A DNA stretch of 11,416 nucleotides from Candidatus Iainarchaeum sp. (GTDB taxonomy: Archaea; Iainarchaeota; Iainarchaeia; Iainarchaeales; JAXPJC01): positions 1 through 11,416 of the forward strand of contig JAGVWD010000002.1 in NCBI GenBank assembly GCA_018304445.1. Direction: 5' to 3'. The notes under the pieces were generated by a model that saw only the letters and a program-made list of their open reading frames with translations, was not told where the DNA came from and made no database searches. The stretch's first letter is position 1. Each line of letters opens with the position of its first letter. The position numbers and the translations under genes were made by a program. Shown here one piece after another: positions 5,420-11,416 of the stretch.

Positions 5420-6667
5420 ATGATGAATATGAAGGAACTTGAGAAGATTGACGAGGCCGAGGCGGCAGTATTCAAGAAAAAACTAAAGATGCTCAAGGCA
5501 TTCAAGGGAAAGGGGACTGAATTGATTTCCCTTTACCTGCCTCCGGATGTGGACAGAAGCCTGGTCATGAGCCAATTGACTGAGGAAACTTCCCAGAGCT
5601 CCAACATAAAGAGCCCTACAACGCGCAAAAATGTGCAAGGGGCTCTCAGAAAAATATCAAATTTCCTCAAAAGGATAAATTTCCAATTGCCCGAGAGGGG
5701 GTTGGTGGTATTCTGCGGAAATATTTCAGAGCAGGAGGGAAGGAGCGACATAACCCTCTTTACTGTAAGGCCGCTGAGGAGACTGAAAGTAAAATTGTAC
5801 TGGTGCGATTCGCAATTTCACTTGGATCCCCTTGAGGAAATGGCAGCGCCCTCGGAAATTTATGGATTGGCAACACTTGACAAGCGCGAAGCGACATTTG
5901 CTGCGCTTGTGGGCAAGAAATATGAGGTTCTTGGGAGAATAACCTCCGCAGTTCCTGGGAAAGTGAAGGCCGGGGGATTTTCAGCGCATAGGTATGAGAG
6001 GCTGAGGGAGGAAGCAACGCATGACTTCTTCAAGCGCATTGCTGAAAAAATGGGCGCAATCTATCTTGTGTATGGGAATAAGATGAAGGGCATAATTATC
6101 GGGGGCCCTGGGGCAACAAAAAATTATTTTCTGGACCAGGACCTTCTTGATTACAGGCTTAAGGGGATGGTCCTCGGAACACTTGACACTTCCTACACTG
6201 ATGAGTCAGGAATAAGGGAATTGTTCCAGAAAAGCGAGGAAATACTGAAAAGCACTGAGGTAATGAAGGAAAGGCTTGCTGTGAATAATTTCCTTCAGGA
6301 AGTTGTGAAGGGCGCGCTTGCAACCTATGGGCAGAAGGAGGTGGAGCAGGCGCTTGCAGAGGGAAAGGTAAAAACCCTTCTGGTTTCTGAGGCAATAGAT
6401 TGGGTTGTTTACAGGCTGCTTTGCGGGCACTGCAATAACTCTGAGGAAATCCTTGTAAAAAACCGCTTCGGGCTGGGCACAACCCCAAAATGCACAAAAT
6501 GCAATGCCGAGGCCGAAATAATGGAGGAAGTGGATTATGCAGACTGGCTGCTGGAAAAGGTGCATAAGATTGATGCGGAAATGAAATTGATTTCAACTGA
6601 AACAGCGGAAGGGGAACAGTTCTACAAAACCTTCGGCGGCTTGGGCGCAATACTGAGATATAAATAA
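5420..6667 (+). CDS. prf1: Archaeal peptide chain release factor aRF1 with GGQ motif changed to GGF
   Basis: A 415-aa protein with the full eRF1/aRF1 layout. Domain 1 has GTELISLYLPP (32-42), the stop-codon-reading NIKS (62-65) and YxCxxxF (Y127, C129, F133). Domain 2 has VPGKVKAGGFSAHRYERL (178-195), where the universal GGQ should be: the codons are GGG GGA TTT, so the glutamine is F187 (codon 5978-5980). Domain 3 carries a zinc-ribbon-like set C335, C338, C358, C361 and ends with the typical FGGLGAILRYK. Everything except the glutamine looks conserved, so this is not a Pelota/Dom34 protein, which lacks NIKS and GGQ altogether. In eRF1 the GGQ loop promotes peptidyl-tRNA hydrolysis and its glutamine is methylated. 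ATGs at 5420, 5423 and 5429 are all possible starts. Confidence 0.92.
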   Translation: MMNMKELEKIDEAEAAVFKKKLKMLKAFKGKGTELISLYLPPDVDRSLVMSQLTEETSQSSNIKSPTTRKNVQGALRKISNFLKRINFQLPERGLVVFCGNISEQEGRSDITLFTVRPLRRLKVKLYWCDSQFHLDPLEEMAAPSEIYGLATLDKREATFAALVGKKYEVLGRITSAVPGKVKAGGFSAHRYERLREEATHDFFKRIAEKMGAIYLVYGNKMKGIIIGGPGATKNYFLDQDLLDYRLKGMVLGTLDTSYTDESGIRELFQKSEEILKSTEVMKERLAVNNFLQEVVKGALATYGQKEVEQALAEGKVKTLLVSEAIDWVVYRLLCGHCNNSEEILVKNRFGLGTTPKCTKCNAEAEIMEEVDYADWLLEKVHKIDAEMKLISTETAEGEQFYKTFGGLGAILRYK

Positions 6668-6725
6668 TTGTGGACTTGAAAAATATGGCAAAACGGAACT
6701 TTTGCAGCAGGGCGTGCCAAAAGGA

Positions 6726-6737
6726 ATTATAAATAAT
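6726..6737 (+). promoter_or_regulatory. TATA-like element before the 40-aa gene
   Basis: ATTATAAATAAT, preceded by a purine-rich AAAAGGA, is centred about 31 nt before the ATG at 6762. No Shine-Dalgarno lies in between. It supports the ATG at 6762 and a new transcript for the small gene and TruD. Confidence 0.5.
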
Positions 6738-6761
6738 TATGGATTGGCAAGAACACAAATA

Positions 6762-6884
6762 ATGTCCGGCAAAAGGGTTTTTCTTGGCATTGATAAATCA
6801 AGGAGAAAATATTTTGGAGAAATGGTTTTAAATGCAGAAACCGGAAAATATGTGCCTGCAATAATTATAGCAGAAAAGAAGTGA
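6762..6884 (+). CDS. Small basic protein of unknown function (40 aa)
   Basis: MSGKRVFLGIDKSRRKYFGE and then MVLNAETGKYVPAIIIAEKK, 40 residues, basic. The sequence suggests a small all-beta unit: two strand-like stretches (RVFLGID, YFGEMVL) and a hydrophobic final strand (VPAIIIAE). The frame remains open upstream to a TTG at 6702, but the TATA-like box at 6726-6737 falls inside that extension and positions transcription for the ATG at 6762, so I prefer the short form. The stop is 4 nt before the TTG start of truD, so the two genes are probably co-transcribed. I do not recognise the family. Its place between a release factor and a tRNA-modifying enzyme hints at a link to translation, but that is only context. 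Confidence 0.55.
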   Translation: MSGKRVFLGIDKSRRKYFGEMVLNAETGKYVPAIIIAEKK

Positions 6885-6888
6885 TATT

Positions 6889-8175
6889 TTGAGCGCAATA
6901 ACCCATTATTCGACTTCCACTTCTGGAATTGGCGGAGTTCTGAGGAAGCGCATTGCTGATTTCATTGTGGAGGAGATTGCGTCCGAGGATGAAATTTGTG
7001 AAGTTGGGGTTTTTACTGATTCTGAGAAAAAAACGCTTGATAAAAAATGGCCTGCACCGCTTGTTGATGAAAGGGTTAGGGAAAACCAGTTGATCCTTAA
7101 GATGGAGAAATTCAATGTTGATACCGCAAACGCGCTCAGGAGAATTGCAAGGGCGCTGCACACAAGCAGGAAAAGGATTGGGTTTGCGGGGATGAAGGAC
7201 AAGCGCGCAATTACCTGCCAGCGCATTTCGGTATGGAAGGCTGATGTTGAGCTGCTGAAGGCCTTTGATTCGCGCTATATTGATTTGAGGGAGGCGCAAT
7301 GGGCTGATAAGAGGATTGAAATCGGGGATTTGATCGGAAATAAATTCACAATAATAGTGCGAAATATTCAATTGGGGAAGGAGGAACTGGAAAAGCGCAT
7401 CAATGCGTCTTTTGGGGAAATGAAAAACGGGATTGCGAATTATTTCGGGGAGCAGCGCTTCGGGGGCATCAGGGGAATTACGCATCTTGTTGGAAAGGAG
7501 TTCATTTTGGGGAATGTTGAGAATGCGGTAATGCTCTACTTGACAGCAATTGATGAAAGGGAAGAGGAGGACATTAAAATCGCAAGGAAGAATCTTGCGG
7601 ATACCAAGGACTTTTCCCGCGCGATAAATGAGTTCCCCCCTAAATACAGGTATGAGAGGATAATTATCCACCATTTGTGCAAATACCCCAAGGATTTTGT
7701 CGGGGCTTTTTCACGCCTGCCAAAGTCCCTTACTTACATGTTCACGCACGCGTATCAGAGCCATCTGTTCAATCAGATAATAAACAAAAGGATTGAAACC
7801 GGATTGGGCCTGAATGCGAACGGGGGGGATGTGCTTGAGAACGGGGTTGCAACAGCGCAGCTTTTCGGGTTTGAATCAAAATTCTCGGAAGGGAAAATCG
7901 GGGAAATTGAGAGGGAAGTGCTTGCAAAGGAGGGGATAAAGCCGGAAGACTTCTACATAAAGGAATTTCCGCAAATAAGCTCCAAGGGCGCAAGGAAAGC
8001 AATACTGCTGTTCTCGGAGGACTTGAAGCTGGAGGAAATTTCAAATGATGAGTATTTTGAGGGCGCGCTGAAGGCAAAAATCTCATTCAGGCTTGATAAA
8101 GGGAATTACGCAACAACAGTACTGCGCGAGCTGATGAAACCCGAGCAATTAAAAGATGTTCAGGAAAATAGATAA
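6889..8175 (+). CDS. truD: tRNA pseudouridine synthase D (TruD)
   Basis: A 428-aa protein of the TruD family, which converts U13 of tRNA to pseudouridine; archaeal and eukaryotic (Pus7) members may have wider targets. Landmarks are DFIVEEI (24-30), the catalytic aspartate D104 in FAGMKDKRAITCQ (corresponding to the GLKD motif of E. coli TruD), GNKFTIIVRN, the NYFGEQRFGG segment about residue 185-195, and a C-terminal FSRLPKSLTYMFTHAYQSHLFN typical of the archaeal/Pus7 branch with its inserted domain. The start is a TTG 4 nt after the stop of the 40-aa gene. The next ATG in frame lies well inside the conserved region, so TTG is the reasonable choice. The following gene starts 2 nt after the stop, indicating an operon. 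Confidence 0.9.
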   Translation: MSAITHYSTSTSGIGGVLRKRIADFIVEEIASEDEICEVGVFTDSEKKTLDKKWPAPLVDERVRENQLILKMEKFNVDTANALRRIARALHTSRKRIGFAGMKDKRAITCQRISVWKADVELLKAFDSRYIDLREAQWADKRIEIGDLIGNKFTIIVRNIQLGKEELEKRINASFGEMKNGIANYFGEQRFGGIRGITHLVGKEFILGNVENAVMLYLTAIDEREEEDIKIARKNLADTKDFSRAINEFPPKYRYERIIIHHLCKYPKDFVGAFSRLPKSLTYMFTHAYQSHLFNQIINKRIETGLGLNANGGDVLENGVATAQLFGFESKFSEGKIGEIEREVLAKEGIKPEDFYIKEFPQISSKGARKAILLFSEDLKLEEISNDEYFEGALKAKISFRLDKGNYATTVLRELMKPEQLKDVQENR

Positions 8176-8177
8176 GT

Positions 8178-9149
8178 ATGGGCGCATTTGAAATTGCAAT
8201 CCTTGCAATTGCTGTTTTTTTAATTACTGTAATTTGCGAGGCGCTCTGGATTAAATTTGCTAAAGCGCGCGGGCTTGTGGGCTTGGACTGGGCAAAGAAG
8301 GGAAGGGTGTTGCTTTCCGAAGGGGGCGGGATTGCAATGCTGCCAGGAATATGGTTTGCAATCGCCTTCCTGTTTTTCGGCTCCGGGAATTTCAATTATA
8401 TTGCATGGGGATTGCTGCTGAGTATTTTTGCATTTATCGGAATAATTGATGACACGAAGCACAAGTTCCTCAAGAAGGCGCTTTCATGGAAGAAAAGGGC
8501 AATTGCAATTGCCGCTGTCTGCCTTGCGTTTGCGGGAATTTATTTCTGGAATCTGGGGATTTTGTGGATTGCGCTTGTGGCGCTTTACATCGCGGGAATC
8601 GCTTCCTTCCAGAACACTTTTGCGGGATTGAACGGCTGGCAGGGGGGGAGCGCTGCAATAATTGCAGTGGCATCCGCGCTGATTGTTGCAAAGGAAAGCC
8701 TTGGGGCTGTTTGGCTTAATGCAATTCTGATTGCAGCAATCCTTGGTTTTCTCATGTGGAACAAATTCCCTGCGAGGGTATTTGAGGGGAATTCGGGAAC
8801 CCTTCTTATCGGAAGCGCAATTGCTGGAATTTTCATTTTGAATGGGAAAATTGGGCTGATGGCCTTTTCATTGCTTTTCTTCCTGCCGCACATGTTTGAA
8901 TTCCTTGTCCTGAAATTAATGCTCTCAAAGGCGCGCGATCCCGGGCAGATGAGGCAATTGCCCTACAGGGTCCTGGAAAACGGAAAAATCGCGATTCCTG
9001 AATATGCGAAGGGAAGGGTCCAGTATGATTTTGCGAAGATGCTGATAAGGATTTTCGGGCCGTTGCGCGAATGGGAAATAGTTGCAATAATATGGGCAGT
9101 TGTTGCGGTTAATTCCGCTTTCTGGCTTTTGCTATTTGGCTTTGTGTAA
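8178..9149 (+). CDS. MraY/WecA/ALG7-family polyprenyl- or dolichyl-phosphate sugar-1-phosphate transferase
   Basis: A 323-aa polytopic membrane protein with about 9-10 hydrophobic segments. It carries family motifs on the cytoplasmic loops: SEGGGIAM (47-54) in place of the usual HxGGxxI, the acidic pair D91-D92 in GIIDDTKHKFLKK, QNTFAGLNGWQGG (145-157) matching the NxxNLxxGxxGLxGG loop of the ALG7/DPAGT1 branch, and FPARVFEGNSGTLLIG (197-212). Such enzymes move GlcNAc-1-P or a related sugar-phosphate from UDP-sugar to the lipid carrier, starting N-glycan synthesis in archaea (AglH-type role). In the last motif the MraY GDTG aspartate is asparagine (N205), a change I believe is tolerated in archaeal members. 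It begins 2 nt after truD and overlaps the convergent membrane protein gene by 18 nt. The substrate is inferred. Confidence 0.85.
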   Translation: MGAFEIAILAIAVFLITVICEALWIKFAKARGLVGLDWAKKGRVLLSEGGGIAMLPGIWFAIAFLFFGSGNFNYIAWGLLLSIFAFIGIIDDTKHKFLKKALSWKKRAIAIAAVCLAFAGIYFWNLGILWIALVALYIAGIASFQNTFAGLNGWQGGSAAIIAVASALIVAKESLGAVWLNAILIAAILGFLMWNKFPARVFEGNSGTLLIGSAIAGIFILNGKIGLMAFSLLFFLPHMFEFLVLKLMLSKARDPGQMRQLPYRVLENGKIAIPEYAKGRVQYDFAKMLIRIFGPLREWEIVAIIWAVVAVNSAFWLLLFGFV

Positions 9150-10136
9150 TTTTCCGTTCCTGTGCATCGCATAGAGTATGAAGCTCATCGCAATCCCCGC
9201 AATTGTGGGGACAACAAGCCTTGCGACATCATAAACAATAAGCACAGCGCCAATCTGCGGAGCGGTGAGCGTAATATAAGGGCTTACAAGGCTGTGGACT
9301 GACAGATATGCATAGCCGAATATTTCCACAATCCCTATTCCCCTTGGAAGGAAGGGCGTTCTCTCCAGAATTGAAACAAGAATCATCAGCACAATAACGG
9401 CCTGCAGCTGAAGGTAAATTCCCAAAGACATGAAGGAAAACTGCAGGGCGAGGAATTCAAAAAACAGGGAAAGGAAAGAAAGCGCAAACACAACTGCAAA
9501 TGATTTGGGCTTGATTTTTTGAAGGTAATTGGAATAATCAGCGAAGAACTTCCCCAATGCTGCGAACTGCCTGAAGGTTTTTGAAATTAATGCAAAGAAA
9601 TTTGAGATGCGCATCCCTATGCCTTTCTGCAGCGGCATCAGGAACAGGCAGGCGGCAATTACGATAATTACAAAACCCGAAAACAATCCTGCTGTAAGCA
9701 GCAGCCCGAGCTTTGTGTTAAGTAGATAGAGGAAAAACACAACTACAAAAACAATTGCAAGGATTGAGAACTTTATGCCCTTTGCAATCATGCTTGCGGA
9801 AACCGAATCCGAATATGAAACCGCAAAATAGTCCTTGAGCCTTATGCTCCTCAGCGCTTCCGCCCCCAACTGAACCGGGGTTAGGGCGCCGTAAAGGGCA
9901 GCTATCCCGACGCCAAGCAGCTTTGGGTAGGGTATTTTTGAGCGCTTTTTAATGAGGAATGCCCACGAAATAAGCCATATTGCAATGGAAACTATGTAGA
10001 AAATACAAGCCAATATGAAGAATTTAAGGTCAATAACATTCAAAACAGCCCCTGCGTTGGTTAGAACTACCACTAAGCCAAATACTGCAGCAAGGGCAAT
10101 AAGGCTCAGGAGCGATTGTTTGAGATACGAGGCCAT
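9132..10136 (-). CDS. Lysylphosphatidylglycerol-synthase-like / UPF0104 polytopic membrane protein
   Basis: A 334-aa protein with about eight hydrophobic segments from residue 8 onward. The diagnostic pieces are ALTPVQLGAEALRSIRLKDY (84-103), which corresponds to the NxTPxxxGGExxR loop, and LPRGIGIVEIFGYAYL (263-278), which matches the PGGxGxxE motif of the LPG synthase TM family (PF03706). The family also forms the membrane part of the archaeal glycosylation protein AglD, so lipid-linked sugar handling or flipping is plausible here, given the sugar-phosphate transferase next door. No catalytic aminoacyl-transfer domain is attached, so lysyl-lipid synthesis is unlikely. It begins 2 nt after the stop of the upstream 214-aa gene, forming an operon, and its last 18 nt overlap the convergent transferase gene. 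Confidence 0.8.
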   Translation of the reverse strand: MASYLKQSLLSLIALAAVFGLVVVLTNAGAVLNVIDLKFFILACIFYIVSIAIWLISWAFLIKKRSKIPYPKLLGVGIAALYGALTPVQLGAEALRSIRLKDYFAVSYSDSVSASMIAKGIKFSILAIVFVVVFFLYLLNTKLGLLLTAGLFSGFVIIVIAACLFLMPLQKGIGMRISNFFALISKTFRQFAALGKFFADYSNYLQKIKPKSFAVVFALSFLSLFFEFLALQFSFMSLGIYLQLQAVIVLMILVSILERTPFLPRGIGIVEIFGYAYLSVHSLVSPYITLTAPQIGAVLIVYDVARLVVPTIAGIAMSFILYAMHRNGKLHKAK

Positions 10137-10138
10137 TG

Positions 10139-10783
10139 CTAAGCCCCCCCAAGGCGCTCATTTATCTGCCTTATTATGTCCTCGGAATTCGCATACATTG
10201 CCTTCAATACAAGAAGGGAAAGCCTTTGCATGCTGCTCAGCTCCTTTGGCTCTATTGTAATTTTATCCCCGTCCAGAATTACCCTCGGTTTTGAAAGCCA
10301 GGGGTTTATGCCCTCTATGAGGATTTTTACGCTGCGCTTTCCTGAAAGCATTTCATTGCATTCTGCTGAGGTTATGTTCCTTGCGATGTTCCTGTTCCCA
10401 TCGTTTGTTGAGCAGTAGCGCAGTTCCCCTGCGGAATCCACTATCCTGAGCAGCGTAATTGCCTCCTTTTTATTTGCAACAAGAATTCCTGTAAATGTTG
10501 TCAGCGCGGAAGTCATGAAGGGGAGCGCGCTCCCCTTCTCCTCAAATTCCGGGGAAATTATGAAGGAGTTTTTTGAGCCCAGGGTTTTCAGCACCTGCGC
10601 CGGCTCCGCGGAATTTGAGAAAAATTCAATGCCTTCCTGCTCAAGGCTGTATTTGTATGGGTTGGAATAAAAAAGGAGGAACACGGCAATTGAAAACAGC
10701 GCAATCAGGATTAGAACAAGCACTGTAATGGAAAAGGCATTATTTTTTGGCTTTGGATTTTCTGATTGTTCCATATCTCTCAT
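10139..10783 (-). CDS. Unknown single-pass membrane protein with extracytoplasmic domain (214 aa)
   Basis: A short polar N-terminus (MRDMEQSENPKPKNN) is followed by one strongly hydrophobic segment (about 17-39) and then a soluble domain of about 170 residues, most likely outside the cell. The soluble part holds two cysteines about 18 residues apart (in RYCSTNDG and SAECNEML) that could form a disulfide, and one N-glycosylation sequon (NIT). The end is charged and helical (SEDIIRQINERLGGA). I do not recognise the family. It is the first gene of a two-gene operon with the UPF0104-type membrane protein (2-nt gap), so it may be its partner at the envelope. ATGs at 10783 and 10774 are both possible starts; neither has a clear ribosome binding site. 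An AT-rich TATA-like stretch lies at about 10803-10812. Confidence 0.75.
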   Translation of the reverse strand: MRDMEQSENPKPKNNAFSITVLVLILIALFSIAVFLLFYSNPYKYSLEQEGIEFFSNSAEPAQVLKTLGSKNSFIISPEFEEKGSALPFMTSALTTFTGILVANKKEAITLLRIVDSAGELRYCSTNDGNRNIARNITSAECNEMLSGKRSVKILIEGINPWLSKPRVILDGDKITIEPKELSSMQRLSLLVLKAMYANSEDIIRQINERLGGA

Positions 10784-10818
10784 TCAGATTACAATCAAAA
10801 CCAATAAAAATACCAATC

Positions 10819-10841
10819 CTTTCTTTTTGAAAAAAAGAAAG
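10819..10841. repeat. Perfect 10-bp inverted repeat with 3-nt loop
   Basis: CTTTCTTTTT, loop GAA, AAAAAGAAAG. It lies just upstream of the TATA-like stretch of the leftward 214-aa gene and downstream of the S-layer terminator. It could be a regulator site, a backup terminator or an RNA hairpin; the stem is mostly A-T and would be weak. Confidence 0.55.
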
Positions 10842-10926
10842 TCTAGGTTTTACCCAAATAAAAACAGTTTTCAGGGAAAAATAAAAAGAACTGATTTTAA
10901 GAAAAGCCTTGCGGCTGCATTGTATT

Positions 10927-10970
10927 AAAATAAAAGAAAAAGAAAAAAAGAACGGGTTTTGAAGCCCGTT
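10927..10970 (-). terminator. Hairpin plus T-rich tract, terminator of the S-layer-like gene
   Basis: On the minus strand AACGGGC-TTCA-AACCCGTT-type pairing (10951-10970; six Watson-Crick pairs plus an inner A-T and a G-T) is followed by long T runs broken by single C's (10927-10949 on the plus strand). It starts about 12 nt after the stop of the S-layer-like gene. It has the form of an intrinsic terminator, and the U-tract alone is enough for archaeal polymerase. Confidence 0.7.
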
Positions 10971-10981
10971 TTTTGTGCTAC

Positions 10982-11416
10982 TTACGCAAGACCTGCGTCC
11001 AGTGCGGCAATCAATTCCTTTGCTGCGTTGCCTGTGTCTGAAGCCGTGTATCCTGCCACAACAACATCGCCATCGGCTGTTACATCAACAACCTTGTCGC
11101 CTGCTGCTGTCAGCTCTGCCTCCAAGTCCAGGTCCTTTGCCAGCTTGTTGACTTTCCATCCGCCAACAATGATATGCCTGCCTGTTCCTGCGCTTGAATC
11201 CGTTACAACCAGGTTGCCGTAGCCTGATGCTACAGAACTGCTTCTAACAGCGCTGCATGTGATGTCGCCTGTTGCGGCGCCGCATGCTCCTGCTGTGTAG
11301 GTCAGGTCAGTTACATCTATCTTTGTTCCGCCTGTTGTAGTCTTGGATTCGCCCTTTGCAATTTCAAGGGTTTCTCCTGTTACTGAGGACGTTACATCGT
11401 TGCTCTTCACAACAAC
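10982..11416 (-). CDS. S-layer-like surface protein, C-terminal part (runs off right edge)
   Basis: The frame is open to the window edge, so the 145 codons seen are the C-terminal end of a larger protein; the GTG at 11408-11410 is internal, not a start. The composition is that of a secreted surface protein: rich in Thr, Ser, Ala, Gly, Val and Asp, with little Lys or Arg. The ending HIIVGGWKVNKLAKDL, then DGDVVVAGYTASDTGNAAKE, resembles the C-terminal fold of archaeal S-layer proteins of the methanogen/DPANN type, which usually shows a VVGGxxVN motif followed by VVAGxxAxDTxxAA. Two cysteines (GACGAATGDITC) may pair. A hairpin terminator follows the stop. Nearby glycan-lipid genes fit a glycosylated surface layer (inference). 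Confidence 0.7.
   Translation of the reverse strand, partial: VVVKSNDVTSSVTGETLEIAKGESKTTTGGTKIDVTDLTYTAGACGAATGDITCSAVRSSSVASGYGNLVVTDSSAGTGRHIIVGGWKVNKLAKDLDLEAELTAAGDKVVDVTADGDVVVAGYTASDTGNAAKELIAALDAGLA

Larger units (their letters stand above)
10784..10981. other. Intergenic region between the 214-aa gene and the S-layer-like gene
   Basis: This AT-rich region of about 200 nt holds the presumed promoter of the leftward 214-aa gene (AATAAAAATA, 10803-10812), a perfect AT-rich inverted repeat (10819-10841), and the terminator of the S-layer-like gene (10927-10970). The plus-strand open frame that crosses it has no coding character, and I see no RNA gene. Confidence 0.5.

Noticed and set aside
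5978..5980. GGF in aRF1 as a sequencing error
   Set aside because: Turning a glutamine codon into TTT needs two or three base changes in one codon, with perfect frame and context on both sides. Reads should still be inspected.
6685..6732. 15-codon ORF starting ATG GCA AAA CGG after aRF1
   Set aside because: Too short, no ribosome binding site, and it runs over the TATA-like element of the next gene.
6159..6758. 199-codon minus-strand open frame opposite the aRF1 gene
   Set aside because: It lies entirely across a clearly conserved gene and its 3' flank, is rich in Pro, Ser, Cys and His, and shows no family pattern. It is a shadow frame.
6865..7674. 269-codon minus-strand open frame opposite truD
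   Set aside because: It is the mirror of the conserved TruD N-terminal half, including the catalytic region. No independent start signal or recognisable domain.
1..11416. CRISPR arrays, rRNA, tRNA genes, transposases
   Set aside because: I found no regularly spaced repeats, cloverleaf-like or rRNA-like sequence, and no transposase or integrase motifs on either strand.

Overview
The window comes from an archaeon. It encodes a diphthamide synthase subunit (Dph2), an archaeal-type release factor (aRF1), a TrmB-type regulator, an archaeal UMP kinase, TruD, a RelE-type toxin with a DUF2683-like antitoxin, and the C-terminal end of an S-layer-like protein. Several genes have a TATA-like box about 27-31 nt before the start codon and no Shine-Dalgarno, as expected for leaderless archaeal mRNAs. 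The compact layout (2-4 nt gaps, overlapping stops) suggests a small genome, possibly of the DPANN group. That placement is inference; no rRNA or tRNA gene is present to test it.

Layout, left to right. (1) A TrmB-like regulator, cut by the left edge, reads leftward. It diverges from a two-gene operon: a lysine-2,3-aminomutase-like radical SAM protein and a class IV PLP aminotransferase. A perfect 7-bp inverted repeat sits between the two promoters. (2) dph2 follows. After its stop comes a toxin-antitoxin pair, and after that a second, displaced copy of the dph2 3' end, whose stop codon overlaps that of the convergent UMP kinase gene. The TA pair therefore looks like a cassette that entered the 3' end of dph2 and supplied a replacement gene end. 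(3) Diverging from the UMP kinase gene is a rightward translation/RNA/envelope cluster: aRF1 with an altered GGQ motif (GGF), a 40-aa unknown protein, TruD, and a dolichyl-phosphate GlcNAc-1-P transferase-like membrane protein. (4) A leftward set follows: an S-layer-like protein cut by the right edge, its terminator hairpin, an unknown single-pass membrane protein, and an LPG-synthase/UPF0104-type polytopic membrane protein that meets the transferase tail to tail.

Functional themes. Translation is prominent: diphthamide on EF-2, release factor, tRNA pseudouridylation, and an mRNA-interferase-type toxin. The right third is cell surface: a lipid-linked sugar transferase, a membrane protein of a family that includes the membrane part of AglD, and an S-layer protein that could be the glycosylation target. 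The points most worth checking are the cassette in dph2, the GGF release factor, and the aminomutase-like radical SAM protein without a recognisable PLP-lysine motif.
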